The notes below the pieces were generated by a model. The model searched no databases. It was not told the origin of the DNA and saw only the letters and a program-made list of their open reading frames with translations. This document shows positions 1 to 6,462 of a stretch of 6,758 nt of DNA, one piece after another (within the stretch, counting starts at the first letter, position 1; every line of letters starts with the position of its first letter). This DNA is from Bacteroidota bacterium (GTDB taxonomy: Bacteria > Bacteroidota > Bacteroidia > Chitinophagales > LD1), in the NCBI GenBank assembly GCA_028288545.1, contig JAQBNQ010000493.1, positions 1 to 6,758 of the forward strand. Reading direction: 5' to 3'. Position numbers and translations under genes: made by a program.

Positions 1-382
1 CGCCATAGTAAACACCGGCGTTATATACGTTACCATTTCCATCGCAGGCAACTGCTAAACCAAAAACAGCCGTTTGAACCGTGCCTGGGTAAACTGAACT
101 TTTTACCCAAAGTACACTGCCTTGGTCTGAGTATTTTACGAGGTAATTGTTCATGCCGCTGTTATAGGAATGCACAATAGAATCTCCAAAAGTTAAGTAT
201 GGTCCATCGAAAAAACCGGTTGCATAAACATTGTAATTTTTATCGGTGGCAACTGCCCATCCTTCAATGTCCACCTGGCCGGTAGGGCCCCAGGCCCCTT
301 CTGTCCATTGCCAATTAAAGCCTTGCGCAAAACTTAAACCCCTGCTGAATGTAAACAGGATAATAAACAAGTGCCTTTTCAT
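1..382 (-). CDS. Exported SBBP-like beta-propeller repeat protein, N-terminal part (partial)
   Basis: The first 127 residues are present and the rest lies beyond the left edge. The ATG at 382-380 opens a typical signal peptide (MKRHLFIILF, then a hydrophobic run ending SFA-Q), with likely cleavage after Ala19. The mature part begins with tryptophan-rich sequence and then shows two copies of a recognisable unit: GWAVATDKNYNVYATGFF at residues 41-58, followed by NNYLVKYSDQGSVLWVKS at 78-95, and GLAVACDGNGNVYNAGVYYG at 108-127. The pattern of an 'A.D..GNVY.TG.F' strand followed by 'D.FL.KY...G..LW.K' is that of SBBP (beta-propeller) repeats in exported Bacteroidota proteins, which often end in a T9SS sorting domain; that end is not visible here. 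The protein is probably secreted or surface bound. Substrate or partner cannot be told. Sure of the exported repeat-protein class, less sure of the exact family. Confidence 0.75.
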   Translation of the reverse strand, partial: MKRHLFIILFTFSRGLSFAQGFNWQWTEGAWGPTGQVDIEGWAVATDKNYNVYATGFFDGPYLTFGDSIVHSYNSGMNNYLVKYSDQGSVLWVKSSVYPGTVQTAVFGLAVACDGNGNVYNAGVYYG

Positions 383-400
383 GTTTTCGATTTAGTACTG

Positions 401-408
401 CAAAGATG
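401..408 (-). promoter_or_regulatory. Possible -7 box for the SBBP-like gene
   Basis: On the minus strand this reads CATCTTTG, one mismatch from the Bacteroidota -7 consensus TAnnTTTG, and it lies 18 bases before the ATG at 382. A TTTTTG run at 427-422 could serve as the -33 region, but the spacing is shorter than usual. Weak prediction. Confidence 0.25.
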
Positions 409-473
409 CGATCCATTGTTACAAAAAGTGAGACAACTTGTATTTTCTCTTACATCGCCAAAAGGCATTTAGC

Positions 474-500
474 GTCATATTTTATGACTGAATAATTTTG
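474..500 (+). promoter_or_regulatory. Perfect short palindrome next to a plus-strand TAnnTTTG box
   Basis: GTCATA (474-479) and TATGAC (483-488) form a perfect 6-bp inverted repeat around TTT. Five bases further on, TAATTTTG (493-500) matches the Bacteroidota -7 consensus TAnnTTTG exactly; TTTAG at 468-472 is a poor -33 candidate at suitable spacing. If active, transcription would run rightward from about 507, where no convincing gene follows. The palindrome could be an operator for this promoter or for the leftward gene that starts at 382. No regulator can be named. Confidence 0.3.
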
Positions 501-566
501 CAGTTGGGAGAAGAAGGGTGATGGAAATATCACTAAGTCATCAAACCCTAACTCTTATAGTGATAC

Positions 567-594
567 AAAAATATACCCCCAATTTGGGGGTATA
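567..594 (-). terminator. Intrinsic terminator of the lipoprotein gene
   Basis: Read on the minus strand, TATACCCCC (594-586), a five-base AAATT loop and GGGGGTATA (580-572) form a perfect 9-bp stem, followed at once by TTTTT (571-567). This is a textbook rho-independent terminator. It lies about 73 bases after the stop of the minus-strand gene 667-1197, the gene it should terminate. On the plus strand the hairpin is followed by CCATATAC with no T-run, so it looks one-directional. Confidence 0.85.
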
Positions 595-666
595 CCATAT
601 ACAAAGTATAAAAGTTTGCAAGGAAAGATTCCCTGCTATTTACAAAGGGCAGCCGGAACCGGTATA

Positions 667-1197
667 TTATTTAATCTTCCTGCCCTTAGCCACATGTTCC
701 GTCATCTGTCTCTTATCAATCTTCCTAAGGTCAACCATTAGATAAGCGAACTTACTGCCCTGGTCAGTATAGTATTCGTTATTGGCATAGTGAACCTTCC
801 CCATCCCATTACTCCAATCAGAAGCCAAAAGCACAAACTTCTCCCCTACATTTGGGTTAACACCAAAGCTTAAATAGTGATCATCTCCCACCTCAAAACT
901 TACCAGCATTTTACTGCTCGACGGAATGGACGAAACCACTCCAGGTGTACCTGCACGAATAATTATCTCATCCACCTTACGGCCATTAACCATCTTAATT
1001 TTTCCAGCAACGATTTCTGTATTCCCCTGCGACAATTCGCGGGTAAGAACAATATCGTGCGAAGTGTAAAATTGAATTGCCTTTACCTGGTCGTCCGTCC
1101 AGCTATGACGGGTTTTCATTGATTCTGTATAGGGTATAAGATTCTTACACGATGAAAACAAGGAAGCGATAGCAACAAACAAAATTATTTTTTTCAT
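667..1197 (-). CDS. Small lipoprotein of unknown function
   Basis: This 176-residue protein starts MKKIILFVAIASLFSSCKN: a short hydrophobic signal peptide ending in an SSC lipobox-like site, with Cys17 as the likely lipidated residue. The mature 160 residues have no membrane helix. They read as a mixed, strand-rich domain, with conserved-looking stretches IQFYTSHDIVLTREL (about 42-56), IIIRAGTPGV (about 79-88) and VSFEVGDDHYLSFG (about 99-112), and a basic end (HVAKGRKIK). From memory it resembles conserved uncharacterised Bacteroidota lipoproteins with an 'IQFY.S.DIVL.R' segment, but I know no function. The start is the only ATG preceding the signal peptide; the leader is A/T-rich without a Shine-Dalgarno sequence. 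It lies 166 bases after the membrane-protein gene on the same strand and ends before a strong terminator, so the two may share a transcript. Confidence 0.8.
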   Translation of the reverse strand: MKKIILFVAIASLFSSCKNLIPYTESMKTRHSWTDDQVKAIQFYTSHDIVLTRELSQGNTEIVAGKIKMVNGRKVDEIIIRAGTPGVVSSIPSSSKMLVSFEVGDDHYLSFGVNPNVGEKFVLLASDWSNGMGKVHYANNEYYTDQGSKFAYLMVDLRKIDKRQMTEHVAKGRKIK

Positions 1198-1363
1198 AGG
1201 GTTTTATATTATTCCATTTAACTCAATAACGATGCCAACATAATTCTGATGTACAAAACACCACAAAGTTTAGTTGAGCCATGGCAATTTTAAGTTTTTT
1301 TCTGAAAGCACTTGCCCGGAATCCATTTTTCTCTGGCAAAAGCCAATAAACTGTCTCTTTTGC
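1198..1363. other. Spacer between the membrane-protein and lipoprotein genes
   Basis: This 166-base stretch separates two minus-strand genes. I find no stable terminator hairpin with a T-run on the minus strand, and only poor -7 matches, such as TATGTTGG at 1243-1236 with a CTTTG about 21 bases upstream. Short open frames here resemble nothing known. Whether the lipoprotein has its own promoter or is read through from 1364-2182 cannot be settled from the sequence. Confidence 0.4.
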
Positions 1364-2182
1364 TCAATACCGGGCCAGGCTATCTTCATTCCCATAAGAC
1401 CCAAATGGATTTCCCTCATCAGCGTTCATATACTTTTTATACGACCGTATTTTGTACCACTGGGTGTTTAACCGGCCTGTGTAAATATCTATTGCCAAAG
1501 TATCGTACACCTCACATTTTCCGTAAAGTGACCTCGACACCCTGATATCATCACAAAAGGTACCAAACTGCCAGTTTTGTAAGCGAAAGCGCTCATGGTA
1601 ATAAGTTCCGCTCCTGCTATGGGTCTTCTCTATGTACTTGGAACTAATTACTGCCCTACTGGATTGAATTTCACCTACCTGCCCCGATAAATTATAAAGA
1701 ACAGATAATCCATAACCCAGGCCCAGGCATATTGCGATTCCAAAAAGCAGGTTCATTTTATTAATAGTTCCCTCCTTTATAAAATGAGGGTTTTTATAAG
1801 CCAAAAACATCGAAAAAATGCTTCCGAAAAGAATGGACGGAAAAATGAGCGAATTCTCATTCAACCGCTTAAACCCACTTGTGCCACCAAAGAAAACCAA
1901 CAGCGACGCCCAAATGATAGTAAAGAAAATCCCGTATCGCTTCTCCGATTTTCTGCTGGTAAATAAAATGTAATCGGTATTTCTTCTATAAACAGCAACG
2001 GCCACCGTTGGCACTAACAGGAATACGATAAATCCATAAGAAGGAGATAATTTGCTAATTAGACCCAGCACTCCTACTATAACTGAAAGTATATTCAGAA
2101 CCACCACCGTTATCCGGGCGTTCTTAAGTTTAACCGGATCTAATTGCTCCTGCTCCCCTTCATCCGTAATTTCCTGTTCCAT
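1364..2182 (-). CDS. Five-helix membrane protein with C-terminal soluble domain, function unknown
   Basis: From the ATG at 2182 the product is 272 residues. It has an acidic N-terminal tail (MEQEITDEGEQEQLD), then hydrophobic segments at about residues 24-43, 49-65, 84-100, 112-129 and 143-163, and a hydrophilic tail of about 110 residues. Basic loops (RRNTDYILFTSRKSEKR; KNPHFIKEGTINK) suggest the N-terminus and the 2-3 and 4-5 loops are cytoplasmic, which would put the tail in the periplasm. The tail looks strand-rich and carries IRVSRSLYGKCEVYDTLAI followed by IYTGRLNTQWYKI, a pattern seen in small domains of uncharacterised Bacteroidota membrane proteins. The frame can be extended to a TTG at 2200, but that codon falls inside a good promoter -7 box, so the ATG is preferred. 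The gene is divergent from the nuclease gene at 2301. No family is confidently recognised. Confidence 0.75.
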   Translation of the reverse strand: MEQEITDEGEQEQLDPVKLKNARITVVVLNILSVIVGVLGLISKLSPSYGFIVFLLVPTVAVAVYRRNTDYILFTSRKSEKRYGIFFTIIWASLLVFFGGTSGFKRLNENSLIFPSILFGSIFSMFLAYKNPHFIKEGTINKMNLLFGIAICLGLGYGLSVLYNLSGQVGEIQSSRAVISSKYIEKTHSRSGTYYHERFRLQNWQFGTFCDDIRVSRSLYGKCEVYDTLAIDIYTGRLNTQWYKIRSYKKYMNADEGNPFGSYGNEDSLARY

Positions 2183-2197
2183 GCTGTTTCGTTCAAC

Positions 2198-2205
2198 CAA
2201 ATCTA
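2198..2205 (-). promoter_or_regulatory. -7 promoter box of the membrane-protein gene
   Basis: On the minus strand TAGATTTG matches the Bacteroidota -7 consensus TAnnTTTG exactly. A GGTTTA motif lies about 18 bases upstream, in the -33 region. Transcription would start near 2191, giving a leader of roughly 10 bases before the ATG at 2182 and excluding the in-frame TTG at 2200 as the start codon. Confidence 0.45.
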
Positions 2206-2300
2206 ATGTTACCTCTAATATTTAAACCATTACCTGTTAACGTAAATTTAATATTAGCAAAATCCATCAAATCATATTCAAACAATTTTCTTTACGCCAA

Positions 2301-3638
2301 ATGTTCAAGACCAAACTTCCTATTCTTTTAGCCCCCGTACTAATCTGTTGGCAAATAACAAAGGCACAAATCCTGCCATACGATACATTACGGGTAATGA
2401 CCTACAACGTGAACAATTACGGATTCCCCTCCACCACCGGTTGTCCTACACTCTCCGCTCCTGCAAAGGCTATGTGGCTTCGAACTGTACTTGATTATTA
2501 CAATCCTGATATCCTTGGCCTTGAAAAAATGGATGGCAGTCCGACATCATTTAGTACCGATAGCATTGTTCACAAAGTGCTCGATTCGGTTTGTAATGGG
2601 TGCTACGGCCATACTCCTTTTACAAATGTGTCCGGCTATCAAAAGGAAAACCTGTTGTACTACAATAAAAATAAACTAGGCTGGATAAGTACCATCACCA
2701 TTTATTCAGCCGATAACAATATCAGCGATATCAACCTGCACCGTCTGTTTTATAAAAGCCCATCGCTTTCTATTACACATGATACTATTTTCGTCGGTGT
2801 AATACTCGTACATCTTCAATCAGGCTCGGGCAGCGCTAATCAAAGAGCCTCCGAAATGACTGGCGCCATGACCTGGCTAGATAACCATGTTACAAGTCCC
2901 CGCAACTATATTTTTATTGGCGACTTTAATACCCAATCCTCCAGTGAAAGCTGCTACCAGCAAATGGTCAGTTCATCCAACCCAAACACTTTATTTTTTG
3001 ACCCGGTTAACCAACCCGGTAACTGGGACAACAATCCTTTAGCGTTTGCAAATTATCTTACACAAAGTACCAGGATATCAGACCCCGGCGACTGCGGGGC
3101 CACCAGTGGTATGGACGACCGCTTTGACCACATCCTGTGCACCAATAACCTGATGCAGGGAACAGATTCGTTGCAATATGTCAGTGGAAGCTACCAGGTA
3201 ATTGGCCAGGACGGATTGCACGTAAACAAGGCTATTATTGATACTCCACAAAACAGTTCGGTACCCCCAACAGTATTAAGCGCTTTGTATAACATGAGTG
3301 AGCATTTGCCGGTGGTACTTAGTCTTGCTGTTGGAGGAAACCCACCCTTTACAACCGTTGCTCCAAATCCACAAGACGAAAAACTTAAATGGACTTATAC
3401 TCAATTTGTAACTGACCAGTTAGAAATAAAATTTACCGGCTGGTCTTCTGCTATTTCATTCCCGTATTACGCTTCCGTTTATAATATTGCCGGGCAAAAG
3501 ATCAGTCAAACCGAAGTGGTAAGTGCCAACAGCACTATTCATACATCATTATTACCTGAAGGGATATATATTCTTTGTATCAGCAAGGATTGGTTGCCTG
3601 TAACAACAGGAAAATTCATTAAGCTGAAATCAAAATAA
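2301..3638 (+). CDS. Secreted EEP-fold nuclease/phosphatase with T9SS type A sorting domain
   Basis: This 445-residue protein has a signal peptide (residues 1-22, ITKA-QILPY), an endonuclease/exonuclease/phosphatase domain (about 29-342) and a C-terminal T9SS sorting domain (about 351-445: VAPNP, then LPEGIYIL and a final TGKFIKLKSK). EEP landmarks appear in order: MTYNVNNYG (33-41, Asn36), PDILGLEKM (69-77), ENLLYY (116-121), HLQSGSG (171-177, His171), FIGDFNTQ (205-212, Asp208/Asn210), DDRFDHIL (272-279), QDGLHVN (303-309) and SEHLPVV (333-339, His335). This supports an exported metal-dependent phosphodiesterase, likely acting on extracellular nucleic acid, though substrate is not determined. 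Two positions are odd: the usual Gln-Glu metal ligand site reads Glu75-Lys76, and the usual Ser-Asp-His reads Ser-Glu-His. Activity may therefore be altered. It is transcribed alone, divergent from the membrane-protein gene and convergent with the DUF5686 gene. Confidence 0.88.
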   Translation: MFKTKLPILLAPVLICWQITKAQILPYDTLRVMTYNVNNYGFPSTTGCPTLSAPAKAMWLRTVLDYYNPDILGLEKMDGSPTSFSTDSIVHKVLDSVCNGCYGHTPFTNVSGYQKENLLYYNKNKLGWISTITIYSADNNISDINLHRLFYKSPSLSITHDTIFVGVILVHLQSGSGSANQRASEMTGAMTWLDNHVTSPRNYIFIGDFNTQSSSESCYQQMVSSSNPNTLFFDPVNQPGNWDNNPLAFANYLTQSTRISDPGDCGATSGMDDRFDHILCTNNLMQGTDSLQYVSGSYQVIGQDGLHVNKAIIDTPQNSSVPPTVLSALYNMSEHLPVVLSLAVGGNPPFTTVAPNPQDEKLKWTYTQFVTDQLEIKFTGWSSAISFPYYASVYNIAGQKISQTEVVSANSTIHTSLLPEGIYILCISKDWLPVTTGKFIKLKSK

Positions 3639-3639
3639 A

Positions 3640-6198
3640 CTATCTTCTAAAATCCAGTACTATTCCTACCCTGGCACCAAAGTGGTAAACGGTTTCGCCT
3701 AAAAATCCGGCAACAAAATCAACACGGATTATCTTGAAGATATTATCTATCCCTGCATCTAACTGAAAGTATTCTTTACGTGTTGGCGTATATAGAAAAT
3801 GGAAACCCAATACTTCGCCCCATTTCAAAGTTCTCACTCCCGGAATTTTATTGAACAGAAATCCTCCAAAATGATGCTCTATATGAGCTTCGGCAAAATA
3901 CAGGTCGGTACTGTTGCGGTAGTATTGTAACAAATAAAATCCCAGCATATCCGTTCCACCGGTGTTAAGGAAGTTGCCGTAAAAGTGTTTGTAGTCGGGA
4001 TAATCAACCGCTTTATGGCTGGCGAAGCCACCACCACCAAACCGGTAATGGGTTGTGCCAAATAAACCCTCGGGCAAATATCCCTGCAACTGCGCTTCCA
4101 GGTAATCAAAGTCCTGGTCGCTAAAGCCCTTTATTGAAATAGAACGTTTGTATATAAATTGCAACTCGGGATATTTTGAGCCTGTTCTGATACGCATATC
4201 GGGCCTTGTTATATATTGATTACCAAAAGTTACATGTACTCTCAAATCAATTCTAAAACTGTTGTGTGCCGTAATCTGCTCATCTGTTACATTGGGCAGA
4301 TCCATGGCATTGGGTGTAGGATAATTTGTATTGCCCTTATGGAAAAAAGAAAAATCAGTGAAATTTGACAATGGAGACCTTCGCTCATAATCAGCCACTA
4401 ATGTGCCCCGTACTCCATTAAATAACTCGCGCGAGTACATTAGTTTTACGAAGTACTTTTCGTATATCTTCATAAAGTTATTGCGCAGTACCAGGCTTTG
4501 AAAAGTATTGCCAAATTCAGTTTGAGGTTGATACTCGTTTATCTGGCTGATGTATCTTCCACCGCTTAAAACAAAAAACTCATCGTGTATTTGGCTATTT
4601 AAAAAGGCGAAGGAGCCCATCAGGTTAAACTGTTTGTTTAAAGTGCCATATCGTATAGTAGGCTCAAAGCTGATCCGGCGATCGTCACTAAACGTTTTGC
4701 GAATGGCAAACTTGCCCTGCAGGTTCACGCCTTCTACAGTATTAAAGTTTACCAGGTTCAGCAGCGAGGGGAAATCAACCGATATCTTTTTATACTGCTT
4801 GCGATAAGTGTAACCTAAAATAATTGTAAGCGGTCCCGGCATATTCAACTTTTTATCGGTTGAATCTTTAAACACTTTGGAGTCGCGTATCACCTGGATG
4901 CTGTCCTTAATGTTGTAGTCCTGCAACTCCATGGCCGTAAGCGGAATAGGCCGGATACTATCCCAATACATGGTATCGCGCTTATTGGCTTCTTTCTCTA
5001 TTTTCACTATTTCAGCAGTAAATATTTTTTTCTCGATCTTCTTCTCTTCCTTTTTCTGCAACTTCTCCAACTTCTTTTCAGACTTAGCAGTTCTTTTGGT
5101 CGAGTCCATTTTAACCACCGGCGTTGGCAGTCCGAAGAAACCATTGACCACGTAGTTTTTGAAAACTCCCAAATAATAGCCATCGCCTTTAATGCCTAAA
5201 AAGCTGGCCTGTACATCGTAACGCTGCTGGGTGGGCAACCATATATCATTCTTTACCGGTACAAAATACTGCGTCACTTTCAGCGTATCTACGTATTGAA
5301 TACCATTGGCTTTGGTAAGATATAATTCAAGCGAGTGAATGTTCCAGTTGTCTTCTACAATACTTAACACACCGCTAAAGCAGGGATCGCTTTTGCGCTT
5401 AGGGGTTACCAGTATTTTATTTATCAGCTTATCTCCTTCTTTATAGGCCCCTATCATTTTAAAGTTGTAGTAAAAGAAAGTGTTCTCCGACAAAGGAGAA
5501 ATAAAAGGCCTTGGTGCTATAAAAGGAATAGTAATACTGCGGTCGTAAAAATTGAAAAAGAAGTCCTGTGCCGAGTTAAAGGTAAACCCATTTGACTTGC
5601 CACTTACTTTGCTGGAGTAGATAACCTCATGAAACTTGTTAGGCTTTTTGTAGTACAACTTCGACTGCGACTCGCTCAAATAAAGGATACCCGAATTATT
5701 AGGACCGGTTAAGATTCCTGTCCGGTTAATTTTGCGGCCCAGTATTTTATCGGGAGCCTGTAATATTCTTTGCATTCCTTTTACATAAGCATCGCAACTG
5801 TAGCTTTCCACCACATTTAAAAAGTACTTTCTTTTCTCAATAGCCTTTCTTATTACTGCCAAAGCGGGGTCCTCATTGCCGTTTACAACTACATCGCGTA
5901 TCTGGTATTGTAACTCTTCAAGCGTAATGGTAATGTCCAGGTCCTTAACCAGGTTAACCGATTCTATGTGTTGTTTGTAGCCGAGGTGCTGGTAAACGAT
6001 TTCGTAGGTACCTGCCGGAAGATCAAGCTGGTATTGGCCTTCAACATTGGCACTGGTGCCGTTGGTAGTACCTTTTACATAAATATTGGCATAGGACAGC
6101 TTTTCGCTGTTGGACCCATACACCGTACCCTTGATGCTGAATGCCGAACAAATTTTAGCGAAGATTACAATAAAGAAAAGTGTAGCCCCAAACCGCAT
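3640..6198 (-). CDS. DUF5686 / carboxypeptidase-regulatory-like outer-membrane protein
   Basis: This 852-residue protein begins with a signal peptide (residues 1-19, cleavage likely CSA-FSIKG). Residues 21-105 form a CarboxypepD_reg-like beta-sandwich (IKGTVYGSN, GTSANVEGQYQLDLPAGTYE, YQHLGYK), the N-terminal module common in Bacteroidota outer-membrane proteins. A DUF5686 region follows: periplasmic-type sequence to about 360, a Lys/Glu-rich stretch likely forming a coiled coil (about 368-408), then a long C-terminal part of alternating short strands with many aromatics and Gly, ending VGIVLDFRR, as expected for a beta-barrel. Length and order fit complete family members. It is predicted to sit in the outer membrane; its function is not known to me, and no TonB box or SusD-like partner is beside it. 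The gene is divergent from the reductase gene across a repeat element, and its TAG stop is one base from the nuclease stop. Confidence 0.88.
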   Translation of the reverse strand: MRFGATLFFIVIFAKICSAFSIKGTVYGSNSEKLSYANIYVKGTTNGTSANVEGQYQLDLPAGTYEIVYQHLGYKQHIESVNLVKDLDITITLEELQYQIRDVVVNGNEDPALAVIRKAIEKRKYFLNVVESYSCDAYVKGMQRILQAPDKILGRKINRTGILTGPNNSGILYLSESQSKLYYKKPNKFHEVIYSSKVSGKSNGFTFNSAQDFFFNFYDRSITIPFIAPRPFISPLSENTFFYYNFKMIGAYKEGDKLINKILVTPKRKSDPCFSGVLSIVEDNWNIHSLELYLTKANGIQYVDTLKVTQYFVPVKNDIWLPTQQRYDVQASFLGIKGDGYYLGVFKNYVVNGFFGLPTPVVKMDSTKRTAKSEKKLEKLQKKEEKKIEKKIFTAEIVKIEKEANKRDTMYWDSIRPIPLTAMELQDYNIKDSIQVIRDSKVFKDSTDKKLNMPGPLTIILGYTYRKQYKKISVDFPSLLNLVNFNTVEGVNLQGKFAIRKTFSDDRRISFEPTIRYGTLNKQFNLMGSFAFLNSQIHDEFFVLSGGRYISQINEYQPQTEFGNTFQSLVLRNNFMKIYEKYFVKLMYSRELFNGVRGTLVADYERRSPLSNFTDFSFFHKGNTNYPTPNAMDLPNVTDEQITAHNSFRIDLRVHVTFGNQYITRPDMRIRTGSKYPELQFIYKRSISIKGFSDQDFDYLEAQLQGYLPEGLFGTTHYRFGGGGFASHKAVDYPDYKHFYGNFLNTGGTDMLGFYLLQYYRNSTDLYFAEAHIEHHFGGFLFNKIPGVRTLKWGEVLGFHFLYTPTRKEYFQLDAGIDNIFKIIRVDFVAGFLGETVYHFGARVGIVLDFRR

Positions 6199-6225
6199 GA
6201 GCGATGAAGATAAAAAAAAATGCAG

Positions 6226-6410
6226 CCCCTCCTAAATCCCTGTCGGCCGGTAAGGCGGGCTCCCCGAAAGGGAGGACTTAATGCCCGTCTTGTAACAGCT
6301 TTTCCCGATACAGCAATTGCTCCTTATTTGAAGAACAACAAACTTAATCAGTCCTCCACTATTACAGGCGCAATACCAAGTCCTCCCCTTTGGGGAGGAT
6401 TTAGGAGGGG
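6226..6410. repeat. 185-bp nested inverted-repeat element (MITE/REP-like)
   Basis: The outer ends are perfect 14-bp inverted repeats: CCCCTCCTAAATCC (6226-6239) and GGATTTAGGAGGGG (6397-6410). Inside them a second pair also matches: GGGAGGACTT (6270-6279) and AAGTCCTCCC (6378-6387). Each end is itself a small hairpin; the right one is perfect, TCCTCCCC (6381-6388) and GGGGAGGA (6392-6399) around TTT. The left arm carries 21 extra bases (6240-6260) absent from the right arm. A further AGTCCTCC lies at 6350-6357. No target duplication is evident and no protein is convincingly encoded. Similar CCCCTCCTAAATCC/GGACTT intergenic repeats recur in Bacteroidota genomes as far as I remember, so a dispersed non-autonomous element is likely. 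Confidence 0.8.
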
Positions 6411-6435
6411 TCTATATTTTTATGAATTAATGATG

Positions 6436-6443
6436 TAGGTTTG
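6436..6443 (+). promoter_or_regulatory. -7 promoter box of the PaaE-like reductase gene
   Basis: TAGGTTTG matches the Bacteroidota -7 consensus TAnnTTTG exactly and ends 19 bases before the ATG at 6463. A T-rich TTTTTATG at 6417-6424 lies at about -33 spacing. Transcription would start near 6450, giving a leader of about 13 A-rich bases (CCAAAAAAACAAG) with no Shine-Dalgarno sequence. The repeat element ends 25 bases upstream, so it lies outside the core promoter. Confidence 0.45.
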
Positions 6444-6462
6444 GCCCCAAAAAAACAAGTTA

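Noticed and set aside
518..745. Plus-strand open frame of 75 codons after the orphan promoter-like box.
   Set aside because: It contains the strong terminator hairpin of the opposite-strand gene, runs into that gene's 3' end, and its product resembles nothing recognisable.
877..1122. Open frame antisense to the lipoprotein gene.
   Set aside because: It is a shadow of a minus-strand gene that has a signal peptide and a lipobox-like site; the antisense product has no features.
3595..3622. CCTGT-AACA-ACAGG hairpin near the end of the nuclease gene, considered as a terminator.
   Set aside because: The stem is only 5 bp and no T-run follows it on either strand.
4975..5109. Lys/Glu-rich segment of the DUF5686 protein, considered as an inserted domain.
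   Set aside because: A charged linker at this place is, as far as I recall, usual in the family, and the flanking parts are continuous in frame.
4931..5155. Plus-strand hydrophobic open frame opposite the Lys/Glu-rich part of the DUF5686 gene.
   Set aside because: The Ser/Phe-rich, membrane-like look comes from reading the complement of Lys/Glu codons; it is not evidence of a gene.
6220..6438. Plus-strand open frame across the inverted-repeat element.
   Set aside because: Its sequence is mostly the repeat arms, it has no family resemblance, and the real plus-strand gene starts just after it.
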